From: Nonomuraea coxensis DSM 45129
GTDB lineage: Bacteria > Actinomycetota > Actinomycetes > Streptosporangiales > Streptosporangiaceae
DNA length: 64,000 nt
Assembly (NCBI RefSeq): GCF_019397265.1
Contig: NZ_CP068985.1
Coordinates: 186,001-250,000, forward strand
Direction of reading: 5' to 3'
Positions 1-7,834 of the stretch are shown here, in pieces. Position 1 is the stretch's first letter. Each line of letters opens with the position of its first letter. The position numbers and the translations under genes are program-made. The notes under the pieces are model-generated. The model saw nothing but the letters and a program-made list of their open reading frames with translations, searched no databases and was not told the origin of the DNA.

Positions 1-510
1 GGCGGTCAGCGCCACCGCCAGGTCCGACGGATGCGTGGCGATGCAGTGCCCGCTGCCTCCCAGGATCGCGTGTCCCCGGTTCTGCCCGGTGATCGCCGGG
101 CAGCCGCTGCCCCGTACCCGCTTGTTGCAGGGAGAGGCCGCGTCCCGGAAGTACCCGCACCTGGTGCGCTGCAGCAGGTTGCCGCCGATCGAGGCCATGT
201 TGCGGACCTGCGGGGACGCCGAGGCCAGCAGCGCCTCCGACAGCACCGGGAACTCCCGCCGCACCCCGGGGTGCTCGGCGACCTGCCGCATCCGGGCCGC
301 CCCTCCTATCCGCAACGAGCCGGAGCCGACGGTGATCCTGCCGAGGTCCAGCCGGTTGACGTCGATGAGGTGGTCGTGGGCCTGCGCACCGTCGCGCATC
401 AGGTTCAGCAGGTCCGTGCCGCCTGCCACGAACGTCGAGTTGGAGATCTCCGCGGCCATCCGCACCGCCTCGACCGGATCGCGCGCGACCGTGTAACCGA
501 AGGCCCTCAT
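1..510 (-). CDS. FAD-binding subunit of aldehyde oxidoreductase (PaoB/YagS-like), partial
   Basis: N-terminal 170 residues of a molybdopterin dehydrogenase FAD-binding subunit; the rest lies beyond the left edge. It begins MRAFGYTVARDP and carries the FAD-binding AGGTDLL and SIGGNLLQRTRCRYF segments. Cysteines follow in the pattern C-R-Y-F-R-D-A-x-x-x-C-N-K and GSGC, then GSGHCIATHPSD. That Cys-rich insert is characteristic of the PaoB/YagS branch, where it binds an extra 4Fe-4S cluster (family knowledge). Its ATG overlaps the TGA of the upstream 2Fe-2S subunit (ATGA), so the two are translationally coupled. The molybdenum subunit would be expected next, outside the window. Confidence 0.9.
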   Translation of the reverse strand, partial: MRAFGYTVARDPVEAVRMAAEISNSTFVAGGTDLLNLMRDGAQAHDHLIDVNRLDLGRITVGSGSLRIGGAARMRQVAEHPGVRREFPVLSEALLASASPQVRNMASIGGNLLQRTRCGYFRDAASPCNKRVRGSGCPAITGQNRGHAILGGSGHCIATHPSDLAVALTA

Positions 511-1451
511 CGCCGCACCTCCTTCGCGGCGTCGGCGACGGCGGCGACGATGTTCTGGTACGCCGCGCACCGGCACAGGTTGCCGCTCATCCACTCGCGG
601 ATCTCCGCCTCCGAACCCGCATGCCCCTCGTTGATGCAGGCCACGGCGGACATGATCTGACCGGGAGTGCACGCGCCGCACTGGAAGGCGTCGTTCCGGA
701 TGAATGCCTCCTGTACGGGGTGCAACTCCTCTCCCCGCGCCAGCCCCTCCACAGTGGTGATCTCGGCCCCCGGCCGCATCACGGCCAGCGTCAGGCACGA
801 CTTGACCCGCTCGCCGTCGACCAGCACCGTGCACGCCCCGCACTCGCCCCGGTCACAGCCCTTCTTGGTGCCGGTCAGGCCGAGCCGCTCCCGTAACGTG
901 TCCAGCAGCGTCACCCGGGGCTCCAGGACGACCTTGCGCAGCCGCCCGTTGACCGTCATGGGGACCTCCACCGACGACCCAGGAGCGACGGCGTACGCCT
1001 GAGCGGCGGCGGCCGGGGCAGTGGCGGCGGCGGGAGCGACGACGCCCGTAGCGGCCACGGCCGTTCCCGCCGCGACGGCCTTGAGCACCGTACGGCGGCT
1101 GGGCACGGGCGTGTCGAGCAGTCGCCGACGCACCTCGGCGATCCTCGCGCCCGCCTCCGGGTCCGGGTCGTCAGTGAGGTCGAACGAGGTGAACTCCTCG
1201 ACCAGCGGCCGTACGATCCGATCGGCGTGCCGGCTGGCGGGGTGAGTCAGGAACTCGCGACAGGCGGCCAGGTCCTCGACGACGAAGACGGCGCCCCACT
1301 CGTACTCGCCACTGGAGTCCCGGCCGACCAGGAAGAAGGTCACCGACGGGACGGTCCGTCCCTGGTCGCGCAGGCTGTCGAGGGCCTTCGTCCGTTGTTC
1401 CGGTGGCACATCCGGTCTGAAGGTGAATCTGCTGCCATGGAAGATCATCAT
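507..1451 (-). CDS. Dabb-domain / Tat-signal / 2Fe-2S subunit fusion (PaoA/YagT-like)
   Basis: 314 residues in three parts. Residues 1-95 form a Dabb (stress-responsive A/B barrel) domain. Residues 118-145 are a twin-arginine signal (SRRTVLKAVAAG followed by an Ala-rich stretch). Residues 160-312 are a ferredoxin-like plus helical 2Fe-2S domain with CDRGECGAC and C-G-A-C-x-P-G / NLCRCAAY cysteines. The last part matches the small subunit of periplasmic PaoABC-type aldehyde oxidoreductases, which uses a Tat signal. A Tat signal at residue 118 could not work as a leader, but an in-frame GTG at 1133 (codon 107) would give a normal short Tat N-region. The long frame starts with a good ribosome site (GAAGGAG) before ATG 1451. 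Either this is a true fusion, or two genes share one frame without a stop. Confidence 0.85.
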   Translation of the reverse strand: MMIFHGSRFTFRPDVPPEQRTKALDSLRDQGRTVPSVTFFLVGRDSSGEYEWGAVFVVEDLAACREFLTHPASRHADRIVRPLVEEFTSFDLTDDPDPEAGARIAEVRRRLLDTPVPSRRTVLKAVAAGTAVAATGVVAPAAATAPAAAAQAYAVAPGSSVEVPMTVNGRLRKVVLEPRVTLLDTLRERLGLTGTKKGCDRGECGACTVLVDGERVKSCLTLAVMRPGAEITTVEGLARGEELHPVQEAFIRNDAFQCGACTPGQIMSAVACINEGHAGSEAEIREWMSGNLCRCAAYQNIVAAVADAAKEVRR

Positions 1452-1564
1452 GCTCCTTCTCCGTACGGAACCGGCGCAGCGACAGGGCCAGGCCCCTGGC
1501 CCCGCGAGCTTCCTCCGGCCGCACGCCGGTGACCGGATGACATGTAATCAATGGAAACAGTATT

Positions 1565-1620
1565 TCGTTAACGACGATATAGTCAAGATGCTGATAACGG
1601 AAAAACGTTAACGGTGATAT
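1565..1620. promoter_or_regulatory. Paired CGTTAACG operator-like repeats upstream of the oxidoreductase operon
   Basis: In an AT-rich patch 114-169 bp upstream of the oxidoreductase start, CGTTAACGACGATAT (1566-1580) recurs as CGTTAACGGTGATAT (1606-1620), 40 bp apart. Each contains the 8-bp palindrome CGTTAACG; the first extends to TCGTTAACGA. Helically phased repeats of this kind usually bind a dimeric repressor. The binding protein is not identifiable here. Confidence 0.45.
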
Positions 1621-1759
1621 CGCCGGCCTTCCGGCACGGCATCACCTCCCTGCCGTGACAGGGCATCAGTGAAGGGGGCCGAGGTGTGGTCTTCTCGCCC
1701 TGGACCAGGCCCAGCTCGTGAGCCCGTACACCGGCCAGGAACCGTGACTCGGCGCCGAG

Positions 1760-1960
1760 TGCGGCCATCGGCTCGGCGACCTGTGCGGTGTGGACGGCGC
1801 GGCCCGGCTCGGCCACGCCGACCCTTCGATCACGCTCCGGGTCCATGCCCACGTGATCCGTTCAGCGGAAGCCGCGACGGCGGATGTCTTCGCTCGCTCG
1901 ATCGACGACCAGGAGCCCGGTATGAGCAGCCCCGTCAGCAAGATCCCAAAATCGTCCTGA
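1760..1960 (+). pseudogene. C-terminal remnant of a tyrosine recombinase next to tRNA-Arg
   Basis: The frame ending at TGA 1958-1960 reads RLGHADPSITLRVHAHVIRS and then an Ala-rich tail, the conserved C-terminus of actinomycete phage/AICE integrases (usual form LGHADPSITLRVYAHVI). The upstream arm-binding and catalytic domains are absent, the frame is interrupted by a TGA near 1747, and the catalytic tyrosine position (VYAH) holds histidine. The fragment points toward the 3' end of tRNA-Arg about 50 bp away, the usual geometry for an element integrated at a tRNA. It is a dead relic. Confidence 0.75.
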
Positions 1961-1968
1961 CAAACACG

Positions 1969-2004
1969 AAGGCCCGCTCCCAGGAACCCCTGGTGGCGGG
2001 CCTT
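1969..2004 (-). terminator. Hairpin terminator after tRNA-Arg
   Basis: Arms AAGGCCCGC (1969-1977) and GCGGGCCTT (1996-2004) form a 9-bp stem, 10 bp downstream of the tRNA 3' end. A second short pair (CCAGG/CCTGG) lies in the loop. It could also stop transcription from the integrase remnant side. Confidence 0.6.
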
Positions 2005-2013
2005 TCTGCTGTG

Positions 2014-2086
2014 CGCGGCCGGAGGTACTCGAAACCCCAACCTTCTGATCCGTAGTCAGATGCTCTATCCATTGAGCTACGGCCGC
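2014..2086 (-). tRNA. tRNA-Arg (anticodon ACG)
   Basis: The minus strand folds as a cloverleaf: acceptor stem GCGGCCG/CGGCCGC, D arm GCTC..GAGC, anticodon stem TCTGA/TCAGA with loop CTACGGA giving anticodon ACG, and T arm with loop TTCGAGT. 73 nt, CCA not encoded. It is flanked by an integrase remnant, so it has probably served as an attachment site. Confidence 0.93.
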
Positions 2087-2268
2087 TCGCTGCGTAAGCA
2101 AGCATAGCGGGTTTCGGGGAGTGCCTCGAACCATAAACGGCGATCTCGTGTCCCCCGAAGGCGTTCAAGCAGGTCAGCGGCGTGGTCGAGGGGATGATCA
2201 CACGTGTCGGCGAAGGGGGATACGCCGAAGGATGTACGGGACGAAGGGTCGCAGGCAGGAGGGCCGGG

Positions 2269-3537
2269 GTGGCGGTGAGGTGGTGGGATGGGGGGATGAG
2301 GCGGACGGTGTGGGGGGCTGGGCTGGCGTTCGGGGTGGGCGTGTTGCTCATCGCGGGCGGGGCGCGGCTCGATCGCGGGGTGCCCGAGTGGGTGCTGGTG
2401 GTGCCGTTGGCCGTCGCGTGTGCGGGGGTGCTGGTACGGCGGCGGGCGCCGGTCGTCTCCCTGGGGCTCGGGGTGGTGGCGGTCGGGCTGGACGCGCTGG
2501 TGGGGCCGTCGCTGGGGACGGTGCTGGTGTTCACCGACAACCTGTACGCGGCCACGCTGTACGGCCCGGCCCGGCTGGCGCGCGGGCTGCTGGCGGTGAC
2601 GGCGGTGCTGGCGGTCGCGGCCGGGGCCGGGGCGGGGTTCTGGGCGGCGGACTGGCGGCTGCTGGCGGTCATCGGGGTGCAGGCGGCGCTGGTGCTGGTG
2701 ACGCCCGTGCTGACCGCCCTCGTCGTACGCGAGCAGCGGGACCGGGCGGCGGTCGAGCGGGTACGCGCCGAGCAGGTGGCGCGGCTGGCGGAGCTGGACC
2801 GGCGGGCGGCCATCGCCGCGGAGCGGACGCGGATGGCGCGCGAGCTGCACGACCTGATCGCCAACCACTTCAGCGCCATCGCGATCCAGTCCACGGCCGC
2901 GCTGTCGCGGACGGATCTCGACCCGGGGACGGTGCGGAAGATCATGGAGTCCGTACGGGAGAACAGCGTCGAGGGGCTGGCGGAGATGCGGACCATCATC
3001 GGGCTGCTCAGGGAGGACGACGCCGGGGACGGCGAGCGGCCGGGGAGTGAGGCGGTGCGGTTGCGGCTGGCCGACGTGGAGGTGCTGGTGGAGCGGGTCG
3101 TGGCGGCCGGCATGAAGGGTTCGTCGCGGGTCGAGGGACCGGTACGTGAGGTGCCCGCGGCCGTCGACCTCGCGGGCTACCGGATCGTGCAGGAGGCGCT
3201 GACGAACGCGCTCAAGCACGGGGAGTCGCCGGTCGAGCTGGTGGTCTCGTACGAGGTGGGCCGGGTGGTCCTGCGCGTCAGGAACGCGGTGGGCGACGAG
3301 CGGCGGGCGCTGCCCGGGGCGGGGGCGGGCCTGGTGGGGATGCGGGAGCGGGCCGCGCTGGTGGGCGGGTCGTTCGAGGCCGGTCCGTCCCCGGCGGGCC
3401 CGCCCGGGTCCGGACCGGGGTGGGAGGTGGTGGCGGCGCTGCCGACGGAGGAGCGCCGCCCGGTGGCCACGGAGGGCGTGGGCGGGCTGTCGTCGCAGGT
3501 CGTCGGCCTGATGTTCCCGCGGGGAGCCGGCTCATGA
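2269..3537 (+). CDS. Two-component sensor histidine kinase (NarL-partner type)
   Basis: Membrane sensor kinase that passes phosphate to the response regulator encoded immediately downstream. About five hydrophobic segments (residues ~10-150) precede a HisKA_3 dimerisation helix with ERTRMARELHDLIANHF (phospho-His in ELHD). The HATPase domain has the N-box VQEALTNALKHGES and the GLVGMRERAALVGG region. The usual DDGRG box is degenerate (VRNAVGDE). Start chosen as GTG 2269 because AGGAGGG lies 5-6 nt before it; ATG 2296 is an alternative. The stop overlaps the regulator's ATG (ATGA). Stimulus unknown. Confidence 0.85.
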   Translation: MAVRWWDGGMRRTVWGAGLAFGVGVLLIAGGARLDRGVPEWVLVVPLAVACAGVLVRRRAPVVSLGLGVVAVGLDALVGPSLGTVLVFTDNLYAATLYGPARLARGLLAVTAVLAVAAGAGAGFWAADWRLLAVIGVQAALVLVTPVLTALVVREQRDRAAVERVRAEQVARLAELDRRAAIAAERTRMARELHDLIANHFSAIAIQSTAALSRTDLDPGTVRKIMESVRENSVEGLAEMRTIIGLLREDDAGDGERPGSEAVRLRLADVEVLVERVVAAGMKGSSRVEGPVREVPAAVDLAGYRIVQEALTNALKHGESPVELVVSYEVGRVVLRVRNAVGDERRALPGAGAGLVGMRERAALVGGSFEAGPSPAGPPGSGPGWEVVAALPTEERRPVATEGVGGLSSQVVGLMFPRGAGS

Positions 3538-4199
3538 TCCCGCCGGTGCGCGTGCTGGTGGCCGACGACCACGCCGCCGTCCGTGCGGGGATCGTGCTGA
3601 TCCTGGGCGGCGCCAGGGACATCGAGGTCGTCGGCGAGGCCGGCGACGGGGAGCAGGCCGTGGCCATGGCCCGCGAGCTGCGCCCGGACGTCGTGCTCAT
3701 GGACGTCCGCATGCCGCGTCTCGACGGCATCTCGGCCACCCGCGAGCTGGCGGGGGTGAGCGACGTGCTGATCCTGACGACGTTCGACCTCGATGAGTAC
3801 GTCTTCGGCGCGCTCCGCGCGGGCGCGGCCGGTTTCCTGCTCAAGAACACCGACGCCGAGTCCCTGGTCGAGGCGGTGCGCGTGGTCGCCCGCGGCGACG
3901 GCCTCATCTCGCCGTCCGTCACCCGCAAGCTGATCGCCGCCTTCGCGGCGGCGTCGGGGAGGGCGGCGAGGAGCCGGGTCCCGGGCGAGCCGCGGCCCGG
4001 CGGGCGGGAGCCGGAGGGCCTGACGCCCCGCGAGCGCGAGGTCCTGGCGTGCGTCGCCCGCGGCCTGTCGAACGCCGAGATCGCCAGGGAGCTGGACATG
4101 GCGGAGGCGACGACGAAGACGCACGTCAGCCGCCTGCTCGGCAAGCTCGGGCTGAAGAGCCGCGTCCAGGCGGCCATCTACTACTCAGAGGGCATTTAG
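3534..4199 (+). CDS. LuxR/NarL-family response regulator
   Basis: 221 residues. The receiver domain has the acidic pair D11-D12, phospho-acceptor D57 (DVVLMDVRMP) and the conserved Lys in FLLKNTDA. The C-terminal LuxR helix-turn-helix is LTPREREVLACVARGLSNAEIA followed by TTKTHVSRLLGKLGL. Its ATG overlaps the kinase TGA, so the pair is coupled. It lies just upstream of the small membrane protein and the Lgt-like/radical SAM operon on the same strand; control of those genes is plausible but not shown. Confidence 0.92.
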   Translation: MIPPVRVLVADDHAAVRAGIVLILGGARDIEVVGEAGDGEQAVAMARELRPDVVLMDVRMPRLDGISATRELAGVSDVLILTTFDLDEYVFGALRAGAAGFLLKNTDAESLVEAVRVVARGDGLISPSVTRKLIAAFAAASGRAARSRVPGEPRPGGREPEGLTPREREVLACVARGLSNAEIARELDMAEATTKTHVSRLLGKLGLKSRVQAAIYYSEGI

Positions 4200-4223
4200 C
4201 ACCGTAAGGTGAGCGAGGTGAAC

Positions 4224-4577
4224 ATGCCCCCGCCGCCGCCACCTCCCCCGCCGTTCCCGCCGCCTCCTCCGCACGGGCAGGGGCCGGAGCCGCGGAACAC
4301 CGGGGTGATCGTCGGGCTGGCGTTCGCGGGGCTCTTCGGCTATCTCCTGATCAACTTGTTCGTCGGCATCGTGGCCATCAGCGTGGCGCACACGGCGGCG
4401 ATCGCGGTCGGGGCCGGGTTCCTGGCGCTGCTGGGGCTCGGGGCCGGGGTGACGTTCCTGCTGCTGCGCAAATCCTGGTCGATCGGGCTGGGGCTCGGGC
4501 TGATGATGGGGTGGGCCCTGATGTCGATCGTGTCCGCGGGTTACTGCACCGGGCTCAACCCCGGCATGTACACCTGA
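4224..4577 (+). CDS. Small proline-rich membrane protein
   Basis: About 117 residues. A run of prolines (nine, Phe, five more) forms a cytosolic N-terminus, followed by three hydrophobic segments (roughly residues 27-55, 58-85 and 88-110) and the tail GYCTGLNPGMYT. ATG 4224 has GAGGTG 5 nt upstream; an in-frame GTG at 4209 would add five residues but has no properly spaced ribosome site. The family is not recognised. It sits 10 bp before the Lgt-like gene and could belong to that transcription unit. Confidence 0.7.
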   Translation: MPPPPPPPPPFPPPPPHGQGPEPRNTGVIVGLAFAGLFGYLLINLFVGIVAISVAHTAAIAVGAGFLALLGLGAGVTFLLLRKSWSIGLGLGLMMGWALMSIVSAGYCTGLNPGMYT

Positions 4578-4587
4578 CGACCCGCCG

Positions 4588-5322
4588 ATGCCCCCCTACC
4601 ATGAGATCTTCGTCGGCCTCGGCGTGCTGGCGGCGTCCGTCGTGTTCGTCCGCGAGGCCCGCCGCAGGGGCGCGCTGAACGAGCACTCCCTCGTCGCCGT
4701 CACCGGCGCCCTGGTCGGCGGCGCCATCGGCATGCGGCTCGCGGGCTGGCTGGAGACCCTCGATCTCAAGGACCTCTGGCTGTACGGCTCCCGCAGCATC
4801 CTCGGCGGCCTCACCGGCGCCTACGTCGGCGTCCTCGTCGCCAAGCGGATCAGCGGCTACCGCGAGCGCACCGGCGACCTGTTCGCCCCGGCCGTCGCGC
4901 TCGGCATGGCGATCGGCCGCATCGGCTGCCACCTCACCGAGGCGCCCGGCCGTCCCACCGGCCTGCCCTGGGGCGTGCACGCCCCGCCGACGACGCCCGA
5001 GTGTCCGGGCTGCCTGACCGGCGCGGCCATGCACCCGTCGTTCCTGTACGAGATCGTCTTCCAGCTCGCCGCGTTCGCCGCGCTCATGTGGGCGCGCGGG
5101 CGGCTGACGCGGCCGGGGGAGCTGTTCACGCTCTACCTCGCCGGTTACGCGGCCTTCCGTTTCCTGGTGGAGTTCACCCGGGCGAACGAGACGCTGTGGC
5201 TCGGCCTGACCGGGCCCCAATGGTTCCTGGCGGCCGGCCTGCCGCTGCTCGCGGTCCGGGTGGGGCTCGGTCACCGGCGGGGCTACTACGATCCCCTCAT
5301 CTCTCGAAAGGTCAGGTCATGA
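4588..5322 (+). CDS. Lgt-like membrane protein (divergent prolipoprotein diacylglyceryl transferase family)
   Basis: 244 residues with about seven hydrophobic segments and the fold signatures of Lgt: GMAIGRIGCHLTEAPGRPTG, MHPSFLYEIVFQL and FRFLVEFTRAN. True Lgt moves diacylglyceryl from phosphatidylglycerol to the lipobox cysteine. Here the catalytic-loop HGG becomes LGG (SILGGLTGAY) and the asparagine of the GRxGN signature is Cys/His, so ordinary Lgt activity is doubtful, although the C-terminal Arg/Glu pair is kept. Its TGA overlaps the ATG of a Tes-like radical SAM gene, suggesting that it presents or transfers a lipid for that enzyme (inference). Confidence 0.8.
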   Translation: MPPYHEIFVGLGVLAASVVFVREARRRGALNEHSLVAVTGALVGGAIGMRLAGWLETLDLKDLWLYGSRSILGGLTGAYVGVLVAKRISGYRERTGDLFAPAVALGMAIGRIGCHLTEAPGRPTGLPWGVHAPPTTPECPGCLTGAAMHPSFLYEIVFQLAAFAALMWARGRLTRPGELFTLYLAGYAAFRFLVEFTRANETLWLGLTGPQWFLAAGLPLLAVRVGLGHRRGYYDPLISRKVRS

Positions 5323-6839
5323 GCGCAGGGATGAGCCTCCGGGGCGACCGCATCCTCAGGTACGTCAACGCCTTCTGCCCCCACTGCCACGGCCGCGACC
5401 TGGACCGCGTCGAGAGGCTGAGCGGCTACCTCGCCGAACGTGACGGCAAGGTGTGGCTGGAGCGCGGCTGCCGCGAGCACGGCTTCGTCCGCACCCTGTA
5501 CGACGAGGACCCGGAGATCCTCGCGTACCTGGAGGAATGGACCGCTCCCACCAAGCAGCACATCCCGGACGTCCAGGGCAACTTCGCGCCGATCCCGCTC
5601 GCCTACCTCGACGGCCTCCCCGAGACGCAGACCCAGCACACCTGCATCCTCCTGGAGGACATCGCCGAGACCTGCAACCTGCGCTGCCCGACCTGCTTCG
5701 CCGGCAGCTCGCCCGACCTGTCCGGGGTCGTCCCCGTCCCCGACGTGCTCGCCAACGTGGACCAGCGGCTCGCCCGCGAGAACGGCAAACTCGACGTGCT
5801 CATGCTGAGCGGCGGCGAGCCCACCCTCCACCCCGAGCTGAAGACGCTGCTCGCCGAGCTGACCGCGCGCCCGATCACCCGCATCCTCATCAACACCAAC
5901 GGCGTGCTCGTCGCCAGGGACGACTCCCTCCTCGACCTGCTCACCGAGCACCGGGAACGGGTGGAGGTCTACCTCCAGCACGACGGCGTCTCGGCCGAGG
6001 CGTCCAGGCACCACCGCGGCGGCGACCTGCGTCAGCTGAAGGCCCAGGCCCTGGCCCGGCTGTCCGAGCGGGAGATCTTCACCACGCTCGTCATGACGGC
6101 CGCGCTGGGCGTCAACGACGGCGAGATCGGCGACGTCGTACGCCTCGCGCTCGACACCCCGTACGTGGGCGGCGTCTCCCTGCAGCCCCAGTTCGGCTCG
6201 GGCAGGTCGGGCGCCATCGACCCGATGGACCGGCTCACCCACACCGGCGTGCTCAGGCGCCTCGGCCCGCAGACCGGCGGCCTGGTGACCTGGCGCGACC
6301 TCACCGCACTGCCCTGCTCCCACCCGCACTGCTGCTCGGTCGGCTACCTGCTGCGCGACGACGCCGGCCAGTGGCGTTCGCTGACGGCGCTCATCGGCCA
6401 CGACCGGCTCAAGGCGAACCTCGGCCTGGTCTCCAACCGCATCGCCGACAGCGAGATCCCGCGCGAGCTGCGCCTCGCCGTCCAGGAGTCGCTGCTCGGC
6501 CTGCTGTCGGAGCAGTCGTCGCTGTCACATCCGCAGGTGGGCGACCTGTGGCGGAACATCTGCGAGAACTGCGACCTCGGCATCTCCACCCTGCTCACCC
6601 TCGCCTCCTCGGCCCTGCCGGGCCGGCGCAGGAAGCTGCGCCGGATGCTGGCCGAGCGGGTGGTGCGGATCACGGTCAAGCCGTTCATGGACGTCTCCAC
6701 GATGATCGAGGAGCGCCTCACGCAGTGCTGCGTGCACGTCGGCACGAGGAACGGCGAACGCGACCAGTGCGCGCCGTTCTGCGCCGTCCAGGCGTGGCCG
6801 CAGCTCTCCCGGCAGCGCCTGTCGCTGGTGGCCCGATGA
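5319..6839 (+). CDS. Radical SAM enzyme of the MJ0619/tetraether-synthase (Tes)-like type
   Basis: 506 residues. The radical SAM 4Fe-4S motif is CNLRCPTCF (C119, C123, C126), followed by LSGGEPTLHPEL. Extra cysteines at the N-terminus (FCPHC at 20-23, C51) and C-terminus (PCSHPHCCS, CENCD, QCC, QCAPFC) suggest two or more auxiliary clusters. The N-terminal zinc-ribbon-like part, the CNLxCPxCFA core and the PCSHP segment resemble MJ0619 and archaeal Tes, which joins unactivated lipid methyl carbons. Bacterial homologues are mostly uncharacterised. It is overlapped on both sides by membrane-protein genes (ATGA junctions). A lipid or lipoprotein tail is a reasonable substrate guess, not a demonstrated one. 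Confidence 0.85.
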   Translation: MSAGMSLRGDRILRYVNAFCPHCHGRDLDRVERLSGYLAERDGKVWLERGCREHGFVRTLYDEDPEILAYLEEWTAPTKQHIPDVQGNFAPIPLAYLDGLPETQTQHTCILLEDIAETCNLRCPTCFAGSSPDLSGVVPVPDVLANVDQRLARENGKLDVLMLSGGEPTLHPELKTLLAELTARPITRILINTNGVLVARDDSLLDLLTEHRERVEVYLQHDGVSAEASRHHRGGDLRQLKAQALARLSEREIFTTLVMTAALGVNDGEIGDVVRLALDTPYVGGVSLQPQFGSGRSGAIDPMDRLTHTGVLRRLGPQTGGLVTWRDLTALPCSHPHCCSVGYLLRDDAGQWRSLTALIGHDRLKANLGLVSNRIADSEIPRELRLAVQESLLGLLSEQSSLSHPQVGDLWRNICENCDLGISTLLTLASSALPGRRRKLRRMLAERVVRITVKPFMDVSTMIEERLTQCCVHVGTRNGERDQCAPFCAVQAWPQLSRQRLSLVAR

Positions 6840-7087
6840 GCGCGCGGCCGGAGGAGAAGGCGCCGTACGATCCGCTGCGGCTGTGCGTGTACGCCACGGT
6901 CGCGCTGCTGGCGTGGCTGCTCGGGCCGTGGGCGGTGCTGGGGTTCGCGGCGCTGGGGTTCGCGGGCTACTGGAAGGCGCGGCGGGCCGGGCTCACCCGG
7001 AGCAAGTGCCTGCTCCGGGACACCCGGCTGGTGCTGGCCTACCTGGGGCTGCTGGCCGCCGTCGCGGTTGTGGCGATCGTCACGTGA
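6836..7087 (+). CDS. Small two-helix membrane protein in the radical SAM operon
   Basis: 83 residues starting MSARPEEKAPYDPL, with one long hydrophobic hairpin (residues ~17-45), a basic loop GYWKARRAGLTRSKCLLRDT, and a second helix (~62-82). The ATG overlaps the TGA of the radical SAM gene. Family not recognised; a membrane anchor or partner for the enzyme complex is inferred only from the tight coupling. Confidence 0.75.
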   Translation: MSARPEEKAPYDPLRLCVYATVALLAWLLGPWAVLGFAALGFAGYWKARRAGLTRSKCLLRDTRLVLAYLGLLAAVAVVAIVT

Positions 7088-7100
7088 GACGACCTCGCCG

Positions 7101-7559
7101 CTATTGGGCGGGGACGTACAGCGAGAGGGTCTCGGCGACGCAGGCGGGCCGCTTCTCGCCCTCGATCTCGATCGTCATCTTCAGGTTGGACAGGTAGCCG
7201 GCCGGGGTGCCCTTGACGTCGGTGAGCTCGCCGACCGCGCGGATGCGCGCGCCCACCGGCACCGGCCGGGGGAAACGGACCTTGTTGAGGCCGTAGTTGA
7301 CGCCCATGGCGATGCCCTCGACCTTGACCAGCGAGAACATGAACGACGGCAGCAGCGACAGTGTCAGGTAGCCGTGCGCGATGGTGCCGCCGAACGGCCC
7401 CTCCTTCGCCCGCTCGACGTCCACGTGGATCCACTGGTGGTCGTCGGTGGCGTCGGCGAAGGTGTTGACCTGCTCCTGGGTGACGGTGCGCCACTCGGTG
7501 GGACCGAAGGTCTCGCCGACGGCCGCCTTGAGCTCCTGAACGTTCGCGAAGGTCCGCAT
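7101..7559 (-). CDS. MaoC-family (R)-specific enoyl-CoA hydratase
   Basis: 152-residue single hot-dog domain. The hydratase signature FADATDDHQWIHVDVERA..GPFGGTIAHGYLTLSL carries the Asp/His catalytic pair, followed by YGLNKVRFPRPVPVGARI and a MTIEIEGEKRPACVAE strand. Such enzymes hydrate trans-2-enoyl-CoA to (R)-3-hydroxyacyl-CoA. ATG at 7559 (MRTFANVQEL). Monocistronic and convergent with the small membrane-protein gene. Confidence 0.92.
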   Translation of the reverse strand: MRTFANVQELKAAVGETFGPTEWRTVTQEQVNTFADATDDHQWIHVDVERAKEGPFGGTIAHGYLTLSLLPSFMFSLVKVEGIAMGVNYGLNKVRFPRPVPVGARIRAVGELTDVKGTPAGYLSNLKMTIEIEGEKRPACVAETLSLYVPAQ

Positions 7560-7834
7560 GACGCGAAACGCTATTCCCCGGCCGCCGCGGCTGCCAAGTC
7601 GGGCCGCCGTCCGGGCGGGGCGGCGGCCGTTGCGAAGATCTTTACTCGAAAACCATCGCATAGGTGTTCGAGTCCGCGCTACAGTCGTGGGAGCGGCAAT
7701 CGAACAAGGGTTCGGCCTGGTGAGAGGGGGTGTGTCCGATGGCGGTGCTCGCGCCACCCCGCGCCCGGACACGCCGTAGCGCTTTCTTCCCAAATCTAAG
7801 ACGGCCGCTATATCCGGCAATAAAGTCCGAGAGC

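Noticed and set aside
1935..3219. Long minus-strand frames over the histidine kinase
   Set aside because: Ser/Thr/Pro or Arg/His-rich shadows of the kinase gene; they run through tRNA-Arg.
4588..5322. Canonical Lgt
   Set aside because: The HGG loop and GRxGN signature are altered; called Lgt-like only.
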